NCBI RefSeq assembly: GCF_003852425.1
Contig: NZ_QAJN01000016.1
Span: 62,001 to 126,000 of the forward strand
Direction: 5' to 3'
DNA: 64,000 bases
Origin: Paucibacter sp. KBW04
Lineage (GTDB): Bacteria; Pseudomonadota; Gammaproteobacteria; Burkholderiales; Burkholderiaceae_C
The notes below the pieces were generated by a model that saw only the letters and a list, made by a program, of their open reading frames with translations, made no database searches and was not told the DNA's origin. Below, one piece after another: positions 52,715 to 62,628 of this stretch. Both the position numbers and the translations under genes were made by a program. The first letter of the stretch is position 1. Each line of letters opens with the position of its first letter.

Positions 52715-53323
52715 ATGCAAAGCAGCCTCCCCACGCCCTCCTCCACGCCCTCCTCCACCCCCAAGCACAGCGGCAGCGAACTGGGCACGCCCAGTTCCTA
52801 CGACAGCCGCAGCATCCGCTATCACTGGCTCAGTGCGGCCCTGGTCTTGGGCCTCTGGGCGGCGGGGCAGTGCATCGATTTCTTCCCCAAAGGAGCCCCG
52901 CGCATCACGGTGCGCAGCCTGCACATCAGCTTCGGAGTGATGCTAGGCGTCATGCTCTTGCTGCGCTTGCTGTGGCGTCGTCAGGGCGGGCTTAAGCTGC
53001 CTGCGGCCGAACCCGGCTTCAAGGGTCGCCTGGCCCTCAGCGTCCATCGCCTGCTCTACCTCTTGCTCGGCGGCACGGTGCTGGTGGGTATGGCTTGCGT
53101 GTGGATACGTGGGGACAATTTGTTCAACCTCTTCACCGTGCCGGCTTTTGACCCCAGCAACAAGGCCTTGCGCCATGACGCGGTGGAGCTGCACGAACTC
53201 TTCGCCAACCTGCTCTTGATCTTTGCCGGCCTGCATGCGGCCGCCGCCCTGGCCCACCACTGGCTGCTCAAGGATGGCGTATTGACGAGGATGTGGCCCA
53301 GCTTGGGGCGCCGGCCGCGCTGA
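52715..53323 (+). CDS. Cytochrome b561-type membrane protein
   Basis: 202-residue four-helix membrane protein. The N-terminus (residues 1-33) is Ser/Pro/Thr-rich and cytoplasmic. The core has IRYHWLSAALVLGLWAAG, SLHISFGVMLGVMLLLRLLWR, SVHRLLYLLLGGTVLVGMA and HELFANLLLIFAGLHAAAALAHHW, with the histidines that bind two haems. It probably moves electrons between quinol and an acceptor in the inner membrane. ATG 52715 is chosen; a TTG lies 9 nt upstream. Confidence 0.92.
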   Translation: MQSSLPTPSSTPSSTPKHSGSELGTPSSYDSRSIRYHWLSAALVLGLWAAGQCIDFFPKGAPRITVRSLHISFGVMLGVMLLLRLLWRRQGGLKLPAAEPGFKGRLALSVHRLLYLLLGGTVLVGMACVWIRGDNLFNLFTVPAFDPSNKALRHDAVELHELFANLLLIFAGLHAAAALAHHWLLKDGVLTRMWPSLGRRPR

Positions 53324-53399
53324 AGCAGGCGCGCTATGCCTAGGCCTCATACTCGGGCACTTGCGTCTGATCAGGCGCCCCTTGACCGAGTCCACCGCC

Positions 53400-53669
53400 A
53401 TGTCCCAAGAAGCCTTCTTCCACGCAGAGTCGGGCACGGTGCGCTTCTGGGTCAAGATTGACGAGGCCTGGGTGGGAGCCAGCGTGCGGCAAGAGGCCTT
53501 GCACTATCGCTTTTGCCCCACCCGCACGGACGACGAGCCCCTGCGCACCTTTCTCAACCATGTGCCCGAGCTGGAGGCTGCCGTGCGGCGCCGCATCGCC
53601 GCGGGCTCTTACCAGCCAGTGATTCTGCGCGAGCCGGATTTGACGGCCATTCGGGCCGCTCAGCCCTAG
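53400..53669 (+). CDS. DUF1488-family protein
   Basis: 89-residue protein with AFFHAESGTVRFWVKIDEAWVGASVRQEALHYRF, which follows the DUF1488 pattern. No membrane segment or signal peptide. Function unknown, although the family is common in proteobacteria. The stop overlaps the opposite-strand stop of the M14 peptidase by 3 bp (TAG/CTA), so the two genes converge with no intervening terminator. Confidence 0.82.
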   Translation: MSQEAFFHAESGTVRFWVKIDEAWVGASVRQEALHYRFCPTRTDDEPLRTFLNHVPELEAAVRRRIAAGSYQPVILREPDLTAIRAAQP

Positions 53670-55471
53670 CTCGACAACAAGCCCTGCCAAAACAGCTCAC
53701 AAGCCAGCACCACCGCCCGCGTCTGCGTCTGCTGCGCAAGCTGGAAGGCGGGGCCATAAACCGTCTCGTCCGGGTACTCGCTGATCAAGGTGAAGGGCAC
53801 GCTGGAGCGGCTGTCCTCGGCCACCACACAGCCCACGCCGTTGAGCACGGTCATGGGCAACTCGCCCCAATGCGCCTGCCACATGCGGTACTGGCGGGCG
53901 TTGAAGTCCACCAAACGCGCATCTTGGGCCAAGCCTGCCGTCAAGGCCCGCAAGAAAGGCCAGGGGTCGCGGCCGGGGTGATGACGCATGATCAAAAAGA
54001 AACCGCGCGGAATCGCCCAGCTGGCATAGCCCGGCGGCAGATAACCGGACAAGGGCCGGGTCCACTCATGGGCCGGGTAGCCGTGCAGGCTGAAATGTAG
54101 GCCCGCCTCACAGCGTGCAACAGCCTCCAGCCTAGCCGCCTTTTCATACAGGGGCGCCGGTGCCTGGCGCACCTCCAGATCGTCGCCCAGCGCGGTGAAG
54201 CGGGCCGCATGATGCATATGCTCAGGCTGCTGCTGGCACAGGGCCTGGTGCAAAGCCGCACCATCGGGGTTCTCCAGCGGCAGCAGGGCAAGATGGGCCT
54301 GACTGTCTTGCTGCAATAACTGCGCAGCTCCACGCAAGGCGCCGACCACACCCGAACACTCATTCGCATGCTGACCGGCGCTGATCACCACCCCGGCACG
54401 GCGGCCAGGGCGGTAGAAACCTGGCAGGGGCCGGCCTTGCACCGACCGCACGCCAAAGCGTTCGACCCCAACCGTTTGTTCGGCCAAGGCCTCCAGCGCC
54501 GACCAGACCTGCTCGGGCGTGAGCGGAGCCGCGCAGTCGGCCAGGCCTTGCAGCAAGGCGGCGTCGGCCCGAGGCGGCGCCAAGGCCAGGACCGGATGGG
54601 GCGCCAGATGCACACGCACCCGCGTCTGCTCGGCGTCCCCAGCCAGAATCATGGGCACGATCTGCCCCGGCCGCAGCAGGCGGTCGCCCTCGGGCCGGCC
54701 GGCGCGCTGCTGGAAGAATTCCAGCAGGCCGAAGTACAGCTCCTCGTGCAAGGCCTCGCGCGTGCTCATCAGCTCGTCGCCAAAGTCCAGTTTTTCTTCA
54801 ATGCCGCCGATCTCGATATCGATCAGCAGTCGATCGAAGAAGGGCTCGGCCTCGCCCCAGGCATGCGCGGCCACCGCAGCAAACACGGCCTCGGCCGCGC
54901 CCTGGTAGTCATCACCGAGCAAGGGGCCGTCGCTGATCAAGTCCTCCGCCGCCCAGGCCCGCAGCCAGGCCGTGGCCGAGGCTCCCGCGCCGTCGCTTCG
55001 CAAGGGCACAAAGATGGGGGACAGGTCTTGCCCACCCCAGCGCACACGCACTTCATCGGGGGCCAGGCTCGCGTCCTCGACAAAGCTCAGCGCCGTGTTG
55101 CGCAGCAGGCCGGCCAGGGGATAGGCCTCCATGCGCAGGCGTTGGGCCAGGGAGGCGGGCAGACGAATCTCCAGCAGGGCATCGCCCGTCTGATTCGCTT
55201 CACGATAGGCTGCGCCATCCAGCCCGTACTGCTCCAGAAAGGCGTGGAGTATGGGTTTGTAGGCGCTGCGGATCTCGGCCTCGATGCCCAGCGCAGCCAA
55301 GGCCTGCTCGGCCGTGCGGCGGGCGAGCAGGCCCTCGAACACCCAGGCCTGCAGGCGGCTGGGCCGCTCGCGCCGGGCCCAGTCCTGCAAGACGCTGAGG
55401 CTGCGGGGCAGGCTCAGGTCCAGCAGCTGGACGCCTTTTTCTTCTTCTTTCGAGTCGGCAAGCACGGGCAT
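53666..55471 (-). CDS. Peptidase M14 (zinc carboxypeptidase-like) protein
   Basis: 601 residues. The C-terminal half holds the M14 signature GVVISAGQHANECSGV, with a HxNE zinc site (HANE). Then LLPLENPDG, LHFSLHGYPAHEWTRPLSGYLPPG and a catalytic-Glu region, VVAEDSRSSVPFTLISEYPDETVYG. The N-terminal about 300 residues are not recognised. No signal peptide, so it is cytoplasmic. The start overlaps the nitroreductase stop by one base (TGATG), so the pair is translated together. Substrate unknown. Confidence 0.86.
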   Translation of the reverse strand: MPVLADSKEEEKGVQLLDLSLPRSLSVLQDWARRERPSRLQAWVFEGLLARRTAEQALAALGIEAEIRSAYKPILHAFLEQYGLDGAAYREANQTGDALLEIRLPASLAQRLRMEAYPLAGLLRNTALSFVEDASLAPDEVRVRWGGQDLSPIFVPLRSDGAGASATAWLRAWAAEDLISDGPLLGDDYQGAAEAVFAAVAAHAWGEAEPFFDRLLIDIEIGGIEEKLDFGDELMSTREALHEELYFGLLEFFQQRAGRPEGDRLLRPGQIVPMILAGDAEQTRVRVHLAPHPVLALAPPRADAALLQGLADCAAPLTPEQVWSALEALAEQTVGVERFGVRSVQGRPLPGFYRPGRRAGVVISAGQHANECSGVVGALRGAAQLLQQDSQAHLALLPLENPDGAALHQALCQQQPEHMHHAARFTALGDDLEVRQAPAPLYEKAARLEAVARCEAGLHFSLHGYPAHEWTRPLSGYLPPGYASWAIPRGFFLIMRHHPGRDPWPFLRALTAGLAQDARLVDFNARQYRMWQAHWGELPMTVLNGVGCVVAEDSRSSVPFTLISEYPDETVYGPAFQLAQQTQTRAVVLACELFWQGLLSS

Positions 55472-56055
55472 CAGAAGCTGAACTTGCCTTCGGCCACGAT
55501 CTCGGCCAGGGGCTTGCGGAGGCTGGGCTCCTCGCGCGCTTGCAGGGCCTCGGGCAGTTGGCTCTTATCGCCTTGCTTGCCGATGGCGACCACGCAGTTG
55601 AGGTGAAAGTCCTCGGGCACGCCCAGGCCTTGGCGCAGCACATCGGCATCAAAGCCGCCCATGGCATGGGTGATCCAGCCGGCGTCGTGCGCTTGCAGGG
55701 CCAGATGGCCCCAGGCGGTGCCGGCATCAAAAGCATGGGTCACAAAGGGGATGGCGTCCTTGGTGCCGTGGGGCAACCAGGTCTTGGCCGAGATCACCGC
55801 CACCAGGGCCGAGGCGTTCTTGGCCCAGCCCTTGTTGAAGTCCACCAAGCTGGCAAAGATGGCCTCAAAACCCGGCGTGCCCTTGAGGCCGTAGACAAAG
55901 CGCCAGGGCTGCACATTGGAGGCCGAAGGCGCCCAGCGAGCGGCCTCGAAAAAACTCATCAGCACGGCCGGCGCAATCGCCTCGCCGGTCAGGGCACGCG
56001 GGCTCCAGCGCGCGGTGAACTGAGGGTGGATGGGGTATTCGGTCTGACGGCTCAT
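55471..56055 (-). CDS. Nitroreductase-family flavoprotein
   Basis: 194-residue FMN-dependent oxidoreductase. The N-terminal part contains RWSPRALTGEAI and EAARWAPSASNVQPWRFVY, the FMN-binding and Ser-rich segments of the nitroreductase family. AFDAGTAWGHLALQAHDAGWITHAMGGF forms the dimer helix, and PEDFHLNCVVAIGKQG ends the core. It reduces quinones, nitro compounds or flavins with NAD(P)H. Its stop and the M14 start overlap, and the gene is probably first in this two-gene operon. The physiological substrate is unknown. Confidence 0.92.
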   Translation of the reverse strand: MSRQTEYPIHPQFTARWSPRALTGEAIAPAVLMSFFEAARWAPSASNVQPWRFVYGLKGTPGFEAIFASLVDFNKGWAKNASALVAVISAKTWLPHGTKDAIPFVTHAFDAGTAWGHLALQAHDAGWITHAMGGFDADVLRQGLGVPEDFHLNCVVAIGKQGDKSQLPEALQAREEPSLRKPLAEIVAEGKFSF

Positions 56056-56148
56056 GAAGGCTTCCTGTTGAAGACGACGAAGGGAGTGGGCGACGCCGCC
56101 GGATCATGGGCGAGTCGCCGAGGCATTGTGACAAAGACGCCTCGGTGT

Positions 56149-59058
56149 TCAGAAAAACAATCCGCCCAGGGAAGCGCTGGGGGTCTGGGCGTCAAGCGCT
56201 GGCGGCCCCGCCACTGTGCGGCCTTGGGCCTGCCGCAGCTGGCCCCAGGCCGCCAGCACGGCGGGATCATCCGCCCGCGCGGCAAGCAGGCGGGCACGCA
56301 AGAAGCCCGCCAGCGCGTCCAGCGGGTGGCCTTGTGGCATGGCCTTGGGGCGCCTCGTCTCGGCCAGGGCCAGGCTGGCCTGGGCCGCTGCCGTTTCGCC
56401 CATCAAGACCTGGGTGTAGGCCAGGTCTAGCTGGGCCGCCCAGGCGTAGTCGGTGGCGGGCGCGTCCAGCTGCTTGAAATGATCGGCCCGGCCTTGCAAG
56501 AGGCGCAGGCTGCGCGGCCAGTCGCCCTGCAGCCGCGCCAGCTGGCCTTGCAGCTGGGCCAGGCGGCTGCCGGGCGCGGCTTCGCCCCCCACCTTGACGA
56601 CCCGAGCCAGCAAGTCGGCGGCCAGGGCTGCATCCTCATGCGCCAGGGCCAGATCGGCCAGCGCCTGCACCGCGGTCAGGGCATTGCCCTTGAGCAAGGG
56701 GCCGCCAGCCTCGATCTCGCTCAGGAGCTGAGCGGCCTCCGCCCGCCAGCGCGAGCGCTCAAGCTCGGGCTGGGCGCGGCTGCGCACCAGCAGGCTCTCG
56801 GCGCGCGGGCGCCACATGACATCAGGGTTCTGGCTGACACCCTGGGCCTGGGCTTGTTCCAGCAAGGCCGCGTACTCCTTGGCCGCCGCCTTGTACTGGC
56901 CGGTATGGCTGAAGTAACGCGCCAGCATGGCGTATTGCAAGAGCGCCAGATCGCTGCCCGGGCCCAGCAGCCGGTTCATATCGACCAGCAGCTGGCGGCT
57001 GCGGGCCTCGATGTCATCGAACTCCGCCAGGCCGATCTGGTGGTTGAGGAAGTTGCGCCGCATCACCAGGATCTGCATGGCATGGGCCGGCTCGCGGCTT
57101 TGCCAGAAGGGCTGGGACTCGCGCAGAATCTGCAGCGCCTCGCGCGGCCGGCCTTGCTTGCTGCGCAAGACCTGCAGATTGTTGAGGTAGTCGGCCCGGT
57201 CCAGCGCGCTCACCGGCCCCAGCTTTTGCGTCAGCGCCCAGGCCTGGGCCAGGGCCTGCTCGGCCTCGGGCAGTCGCTGGCTGTGCATATAGCAGGCGGC
57301 CAGCATCATCAAGGCGTCGCGATACTGGGGTGAACGCTCACCGAAGTGGCGGCGCAAGGGCTCGCGCAGCGGCTCCAGCACGGCGATGGCACGGCCCTCC
57401 ATGCCCATGATCTGCAGGCCATGGCCTTGCTCCAGCCGCGCCAGCAAGGTGCCCGGCGCCTGTGGGCCCAGATGCTGGGTGGCCAGCTGTACCCATTCCT
57501 CGGCCAGTGGCAAGGCGTAGTCAAAGCGGTTCAGGGCGTTGTAGGTGGTGGTCAGCACCTGCAGCAGGCCCAGGCGGGTGTCGGGATCGTCACGGAACTT
57601 CTCGCGCAGATCGGCACGGCTGCTGTCCAGCAGCTCGAGCACCGTGGGCCATTTGCCGCCATGGCTTTCCGGCTGGGCCGAGGCCAGCAGATCGCCCAGA
57701 TAGCGCGTCACTTGCGCGGAATGGCGCGCCGCCTCTTCGGCGCGTCGCCATTGCCAGGTGGCCGCCGCCAGGCCGGCGCTGAGACTCAAGAGCACCAGAG
57801 CTCCCGCGCCCGCCGCCAACGCATTGCGGCGCAGCCACAGACCGGTGCGATGCTGCCAATGGTCACGCCGCACGCTCACCGGCACATGGGCCTGCCAGCG
57901 CTGCAAATCGTCGATCAAGGCGCGCACGCTGCCGTAGCGCTGCGCCGGGTCCTTGCGCATGGCCTTGGCGGCGATGGCCTCCAGATCCCCCAGGGCGCGC
58001 GTCGCATCGCTGGGCCGGCCGGGGCCGCGCGGGTCTTGCCCGGTGTCTTGCTTGATCAAATCGGCCAGGCGCCGCGGCTCATCGTGCAGCACCGCATGCT
58101 CACGCGCCACCCGGCCTTCGCGCCTATGGCCAAAAGGCAACTCGCCGCTGAGAAGCTCAAACAAGATCACGCCCAGCGAGAACACATCGGCCGCCGTGCC
58201 CACGGCCGCGCCGCTGATCTGCTCGGGTGCGGCATAGCCCAGGGTCAGGCCCCGGCCGGTCTGGCGGGTCAGGTCACTGCCCTCGGCGCCTTCGTCCAGA
58301 TCCAGCAGGCCGGCGATGCCGAAGTCCAGGAGCTTGGGCGCGCCGTCCACCGTCACCAGCACATTGGAGGGCTTGAGGTCGCGGTGCACGATCAGCTGGG
58401 CATGGGCATAGTCCACCGCCTCGGCGATCTGCAGCAGCAAGCGCAAGCGCTGCGCCACCAGCGGGCAGCATCTGCGCACATGGCTGGCCAGGGACTGGCC
58501 GGACACCAGCTCCAGCACCAGAAAGGCCCGCTCCTCCGCCAGGCCTTGCAACTCCACGCCTGCGTCCAGCAGGCGCGCAACCGCCGGGTGGTTGAGCCGG
58601 GCCAAGACCGCCCGCTCGCGCGCAAAGCGGCCGGCCAGGCGGGCGGCCGGCAGGTCGCGGCGCAAAAGCTTGATGGCGGCCTTGGCCTCGAACAAGCCGT
58701 CGGCCCGGCTGGCCAGCCAGACTTCGCCCATGCCGCCCTGGCCTAACTTGGCCTCCAGACGCCAGGCGCCCAGGCGCTGGCCATGCAGGTCTTCGGGCGG
58801 GCCGCCTTCGGCCGAGCCGCTGGACTCCAGCTCGGCGCTCGCGCTGATGCGGCGGGCCCAGGCCCGCCCGGCGGCCCGATGTTCGAGCGGCAGCAACTCG
58901 CCTTCCATGCCCGTGGCCAGGGCCTGGCGCAGCTGGGCGGCGGCCTCGGGTTCACGTTCGGCCAGGGCCTGCAGCCATTGCTCGCGCGCGGCCCCGTCCA
59001 AAGCGGCGGCCTCGTCAAACCATGCGGATAAGCGCCGCCAAGCCTCTGGATCGATCAT
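56149..59058 (-). CDS. Membrane Ser/Thr protein kinase with C-terminal TPR region
   Basis: 969 residues. An N-terminal about 95 residues resemble bacterial kinase leaders ([18 protein letters not shown]). The catalytic domain (about 100-395) is complete: [10 protein letters not shown] (106-111 loop), Lys130, HRDLKPSN (225-232), DFGIAG (245) and a GYAAPEQ activation segment. A transmembrane helix lies at 412-436. The outer/periplasmic part is a long helical tetratricopeptide-type region (about 470-969). It would phosphorylate proteins in the cytoplasm in response to an external signal. Kinases of this type are often next to ECF sigma genes; none is present here. ATG 59058 is preceded by ACAGG. 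Confidence 0.92.
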   Translation of the reverse strand: MIDPEAWRRLSAWFDEAAALDGAAREQWLQALAEREPEAAAQLRQALATGMEGELLPLEHRAAGRAWARRISASAELESSGSAEGGPPEDLHGQRLGAWRLEAKLGQGGMGEVWLASRADGLFEAKAAIKLLRRDLPAARLAGRFARERAVLARLNHPAVARLLDAGVELQGLAEERAFLVLELVSGQSLASHVRRCCPLVAQRLRLLLQIAEAVDYAHAQLIVHRDLKPSNVLVTVDGAPKLLDFGIAGLLDLDEGAEGSDLTRQTGRGLTLGYAAPEQISGAAVGTAADVFSLGVILFELLSGELPFGHRREGRVAREHAVLHDEPRRLADLIKQDTGQDPRGPGRPSDATRALGDLEAIAAKAMRKDPAQRYGSVRALIDDLQRWQAHVPVSVRRDHWQHRTGLWLRRNALAAGAGALVLLSLSAGLAAATWQWRRAEEAARHSAQVTRYLGDLLASAQPESHGGKWPTVLELLDSSRADLREKFRDDPDTRLGLLQVLTTTYNALNRFDYALPLAEEWVQLATQHLGPQAPGTLLARLEQGHGLQIMGMEGRAIAVLEPLREPLRRHFGERSPQYRDALMMLAACYMHSQRLPEAEQALAQAWALTQKLGPVSALDRADYLNNLQVLRSKQGRPREALQILRESQPFWQSREPAHAMQILVMRRNFLNHQIGLAEFDDIEARSRQLLVDMNRLLGPGSDLALLQYAMLARYFSHTGQYKAAAKEYAALLEQAQAQGVSQNPDVMWRPRAESLLVRSRAQPELERSRWRAEAAQLLSEIEAGGPLLKGNALTAVQALADLALAHEDAALAADLLARVVKVGGEAAPGSRLAQLQGQLARLQGDWPRSLRLLQGRADHFKQLDAPATDYAWAAQLDLAYTQVLMGETAAAQASLALAETRRPKAMPQGHPLDALAGFLRARLLAARADDPAVLAAWGQLRQAQGRTVAGPPALDAQTPSASLGGLFF

Positions 59059-59243
59059 GTTGCCTGTCCGTCGGGCCTGCTCGGGCCTGTTGCAAACCGG
59101 CCCCCAATGTAGCGCGAGCCGGCCCTGCCAAGCGCAGCAATGCGCGCAAAGCTGCAAAGCAATGCAGAAGTTCTTGGTTCACGCCGTTTGCGCATTTTTC
59201 TAGAGTCACGCTCACACCTATTTCAAGCCAGAGCGCCCACACA

Positions 59244-60260
59244 ATGAATCCCTTCCGCCGCAGCCTCTCCGTTTTTGCCGCCGCCCTGGCGCTCAGCGCC
59301 AGCACCGGCCTGGCGCATGCCCAAATCAGCCTGCTCAATGTGTCCTACGACCCGACACGCGAGCTCTACCAAGATTTCAACGCCGCCTTCGCCAAGAGCT
59401 GGAAGGCCAAGACCGGCGAGACCGTGACCATCAAGCAGTCGCACGGCGGCTCGGGCAAGCAGGCCCGCTCGGTGATCGACGGTCTGCAGGCGGACGTCGT
59501 CACCCTGGCCCTGGCATACGACATCGACGCCTTGCACGACCAGGGCAAGCTGCTGCCGGCGGACTGGCAAAAGCGCCTGCCCCATAACGCCAGCCCCTAC
59601 ACCTCGACCATCGTCTTCCTGGTGCGCAAGGGCAACCCCAAGAACATCCGCAACTGGCCCGATCTGGCCCGCCCCGGTGTGGACGTGATCACGCCCAACC
59701 CCAAGACCTCGGGCGGCGCCCGCTGGAACTATCTGGCCGCCTGGGGCTTCGCCCTCAAACAGCCCGGTGGCAATGCCGAGTCGGCCAAGGCCTTCGTCAA
59801 GACCATTTACTCCAACACCAAGGTGCTGGACTCCGGCGCCCGCGGCTCCACCACGACCTTTGTGGAGCGCGGCATCGGCGATGTGCTGATCGCCTGGGAG
59901 AACGAGGCCTATCTGGCCGTCAAGGAGCTGGGCCCCAACAAGTTCGAGATCGTCACCCCCAGCATCTCGGTGCTGGCCGAGCCGCCGGTGGCCGTGGTGG
60001 ACAAGACCGTGGACAAGCGCGGCAGCCGCAAGCAGGCGCAAGCCTATCTGGACTACCTCTACTCGCCCGAGGGCCAGGAGATTGCCGCCAAGCATTACTA
60101 CCGCCCGCGTGACGCCCGCGTCGCGGCCAAGTACGCCAAACAATTCGCCCCGGTCAAACTCTTCACCATCGACGAGCTCTTCGGCGGCTGGCGCACGGCG
60201 CAAAAGCAGCACTTTGACGACGGCGGCCTGTTCGACCAGATCTACACGCCGGGGCGCTGA
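59244..60260 (+). CDS. Second sulfate ABC transporter substrate-binding protein
   Basis: 338 residues, similar throughout to the sbp product at 40584-41630: signal peptide ending AHAQ, then [51 protein letters not shown] and [14 protein letters not shown]. It would capture sulfate for the same CysTWA importer, but it has no transporter genes beside it and lacks the upstream palindrome. Divergent from the kinase. Differences such as LALAYD for MNQATD and different loop residues may tune specificity (for example thiosulfate or molybdate); this is inference. Confidence 0.93.
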   Translation: MNPFRRSLSVFAAALALSASTGLAHAQISLLNVSYDPTRELYQDFNAAFAKSWKAKTGETVTIKQSHGGSGKQARSVIDGLQADVVTLALAYDIDALHDQGKLLPADWQKRLPHNASPYTSTIVFLVRKGNPKNIRNWPDLARPGVDVITPNPKTSGGARWNYLAAWGFALKQPGGNAESAKAFVKTIYSNTKVLDSGARGSTTTFVERGIGDVLIAWENEAYLAVKELGPNKFEIVTPSISVLAEPPVAVVDKTVDKRGSRKQAQAYLDYLYSPEGQEIAAKHYYRPRDARVAAKYAKQFAPVKLFTIDELFGGWRTAQKQHFDDGGLFDQIYTPGR

Positions 60261-60264
60261 AGAA

Positions 60265-62439
60265 TCAAGGCCTGCCCTCGTAGATCGAGGGTGAGAACTC
60301 GGCCCCGTCCGCCGGCCCCTGGCCGCGGGCCCAGTCCGACAGGTCCTGGGCGGGCATGGGCTTGGCGAAGAGGTAACCCTGCAACTCATTGCAGCTGAGC
60401 TCCACCAGGATGTCGCGTTGCGCGACGGTCTCCACGCCCTCGGCCACCACGCTGAGGCCCAGGGCGTGGGCCAGTTTGATGACGCCGTCCACCACCGCGC
60501 GAGCATCCAGGCTCAGTTCCAGATCCTGGATGAAGCTGCGGTCGATCTTGAGTTGGCGCGCCGGCAGCTGGCGCAGATAGCTCAGGCTGGAGTAGCCGGT
60601 GCCAAAGTCGTCGATGGACAGGAACACGCCCAGACGGCTCAGCCCTTCAAACGCGCGCTGGGTGGTCTTGATGTCCTCCATCGCGACTGACTCGGTGATC
60701 TCGCAGAGCAGGCGCGCCGCCGCGATGCCATGCCGCTGCAAGGCCTGATCGATGCGATCCACCAGATCGGGCTGGCGCAGCTGATGCACCGAGAGATTGA
60801 TGGACAAGCGCATGTGCAGGCCTTGTGACTCCCAGGCCTGCAGCTGGCGGCAAGACTCGTCGATCACCCAATTGCCCAACTCATTGATCAGGCCGAAGCG
60901 CTCGGCGATAGGGATGAACACATCCGGCGGCACCATGCCGCGCTCCGGGTGATGCCAGCGCAGCAAGGCCTCGGCGCCGCGGATCTGGCCGCGCGCGGCA
61001 TCGAATTTGGGCTGGTAGTACAGCGCCAGCTGCTCGCCCTTGCCGCCCGAAATCGCTTGACGCAGGGCCAGCTGCAGACTCAGCTGCTCCTGGGCATTGG
61101 CATCCATATGCGACTCAAACACCGCATAGGTATTGCCACCGGCGCGCTTGGCCGAGTACATGGCGGCATCGGCCTGGATCATCAGCTTGTCGGCCTCACC
61201 ATGCTCGGGAAAGACCGCAATGCCTATCGAGGCAGAAATTTGCAGCGGGTGGCCCAAGGCCGAGATCGGCTCGGCCAAGGCCTTCAGCAAACGCAGGGCC
61301 AAGGCCGCGCAGTCGGCCATGCTGGGCACGTCTTCCATCAACAGCACGAACTCGTCGCCGCCGATGCGGGCCACCGTGTCGCGCTCGCGCGCCGTCGCCG
61401 CCAGGCGCTGCGCCACCTGGCGCAAGACCTCGTCACCCGCCGCATGGCCAAAGGAGTCATTCACCGGCTTGAAGCCGTCCAGATCGATGCATAGCACCGC
61501 CACCCGATCCATGCGCGTGGGTGAGCCGACCCGCGGCTCCTCGCGCTCGCAACGGCTCAAAGCATGTTGCAGGCGGTCTTCAAACAGCAGGCGGTTGGGC
61601 AGATCGGTCAGAGGGTCCAGAAACGCACGCCGCCGCAGCTCGGCATTGGCCGATTGCAACTGGCTGTTGGCATCCTGCAAGGAGGCGGCCAGGCGCACCG
61701 CCTTGCTCTGCGCCCGCGCGTCCAGGGTGGAGGTGAACAGGGTCAGGCCCAGCAGGAGCAGGGTTGCAACCATCACCAAACCGCTGAGCTCGTCCCCGCG
61801 CAATTCATTGACGCTGAGGCAGACCGTGCCCTCGGGGAACTGGGCGGCCGCCATGCCCGAGTAATGCATGCCGCTGATGGCCAGGCCCATCACCACCGCG
61901 GCCAAGACCTGGTAGAGCCCGCTGCGCCGGCTGCTGACCTGGCGCAGCCAGAAAAAGATCAGCAAGGCCACGGCCGAGGCGCCGACGGCAATCAAGGCCG
62001 AGGCCGCGACCCAGGCCCAGTCCCAGACGATGCCGGGGGATAAGTCCAGGGCGGCCATGCCGATGTAGTGCATGGCGCAAATGCCCAAGCCCATGCTCAA
62101 AGCTCCGGCGGCCAAGCGGCCCAGGCTGAGCCGGCCACGGCTGGCCAGGCCCAAGGCCACGGCCGAGACCAGCACGGCGGCCAGCCAGGACAGCAGGGTC
62201 TGCATCCCCCGGTAGCCCAGCTCAATCGGCAGGGTGTAGGCAAACATGCCGACGAAATGCATGGACCAGATGCCCGTGCCCATGGCCACCGATCCCCCCA
62301 TCCACCAGGTACGGGCGGCGGTGGCATCGACCGAGCGCACGCGCTTGGCCAGGTCCAGGGTCACGTAGGAAGCCAGGCTGGCGATCAGCAAGGAGGCAGC
62401 CACCAGTTCGGGTGAATAGCGCGCCGTAAAGAAAACCAT
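60265..62439 (-). CDS. MHYT-GGDEF-EAL bifunctional cyclic-di-GMP protein
   Basis: 724 residues. The membrane sensor has three MHYT units, with MHFVGM (60-65), MHYIGM (123-128) and MHYSGM (191-196), which may bind oxygen, CO or NO through copper. The GGDEF domain is intact (GGDEF 360-364), with an RERD inhibitory site five residues before it. The EAL domain is also intact (EALLR at 490-494, DDFGTGYSSL later), so both synthesis and degradation of cyclic di-GMP are possible. ATG 62439 is used; a GTG at 62490 would add 17 residues. Confidence 0.94.
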   Translation of the reverse strand: MVFFTARYSPELVAASLLIASLASYVTLDLAKRVRSVDATAARTWWMGGSVAMGTGIWSMHFVGMFAYTLPIELGYRGMQTLLSWLAAVLVSAVALGLASRGRLSLGRLAAGALSMGLGICAMHYIGMAALDLSPGIVWDWAWVAASALIAVGASAVALLIFFWLRQVSSRRSGLYQVLAAVVMGLAISGMHYSGMAAAQFPEGTVCLSVNELRGDELSGLVMVATLLLLGLTLFTSTLDARAQSKAVRLAASLQDANSQLQSANAELRRRAFLDPLTDLPNRLLFEDRLQHALSRCEREEPRVGSPTRMDRVAVLCIDLDGFKPVNDSFGHAAGDEVLRQVAQRLAATARERDTVARIGGDEFVLLMEDVPSMADCAALALRLLKALAEPISALGHPLQISASIGIAVFPEHGEADKLMIQADAAMYSAKRAGGNTYAVFESHMDANAQEQLSLQLALRQAISGGKGEQLALYYQPKFDAARGQIRGAEALLRWHHPERGMVPPDVFIPIAERFGLINELGNWVIDESCRQLQAWESQGLHMRLSINLSVHQLRQPDLVDRIDQALQRHGIAAARLLCEITESVAMEDIKTTQRAFEGLSRLGVFLSIDDFGTGYSSLSYLRQLPARQLKIDRSFIQDLELSLDARAVVDGVIKLAHALGLSVVAEGVETVAQRDILVELSCNELQGYLFAKPMPAQDLSDWARGQGPADGAEFSPSIYEGRP

Positions 62440-62628
62440 GGAATTACCGGGGAGGCTGCAGCTTAGAAGGGCCGCGAAATTGACATGCACCGCCCCGCTT
62501 CACAGATGAAGTCGCGGGCGGCTTGCGGCCCCGTATTGTGACCATCGCGCCCCACTTCTGCACGCCCAAGGTCAATGCGGGCCAGGGATTAGCCCGGCAC
62601 GCATCAAGCCTCTTCCTTCAAGCAAACC
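62440..62628. other. Intergenic region MHYT protein / nrdJ
   Basis: 189 bp with no gene. It lies between the start of the MHYT-GGDEF-EAL gene and the 3' end of nrdJ, both on the minus strand. No clear terminator hairpin with a T run was found after nrdJ. Confidence 0.25.

Noticed and set aside
57346-58746. 466-codon plus-strand frame
   Set aside because: Antisense to the protein kinase, whose catalytic motifs are intact.
59059-59243. Extensions of the kinase and of the second sulfate-binding protein into the spacer
   Set aside because: The kinase leader begins at MIDPEAW and the binding protein has a clear signal peptide at ATG 59244; the added residues are not family-like.
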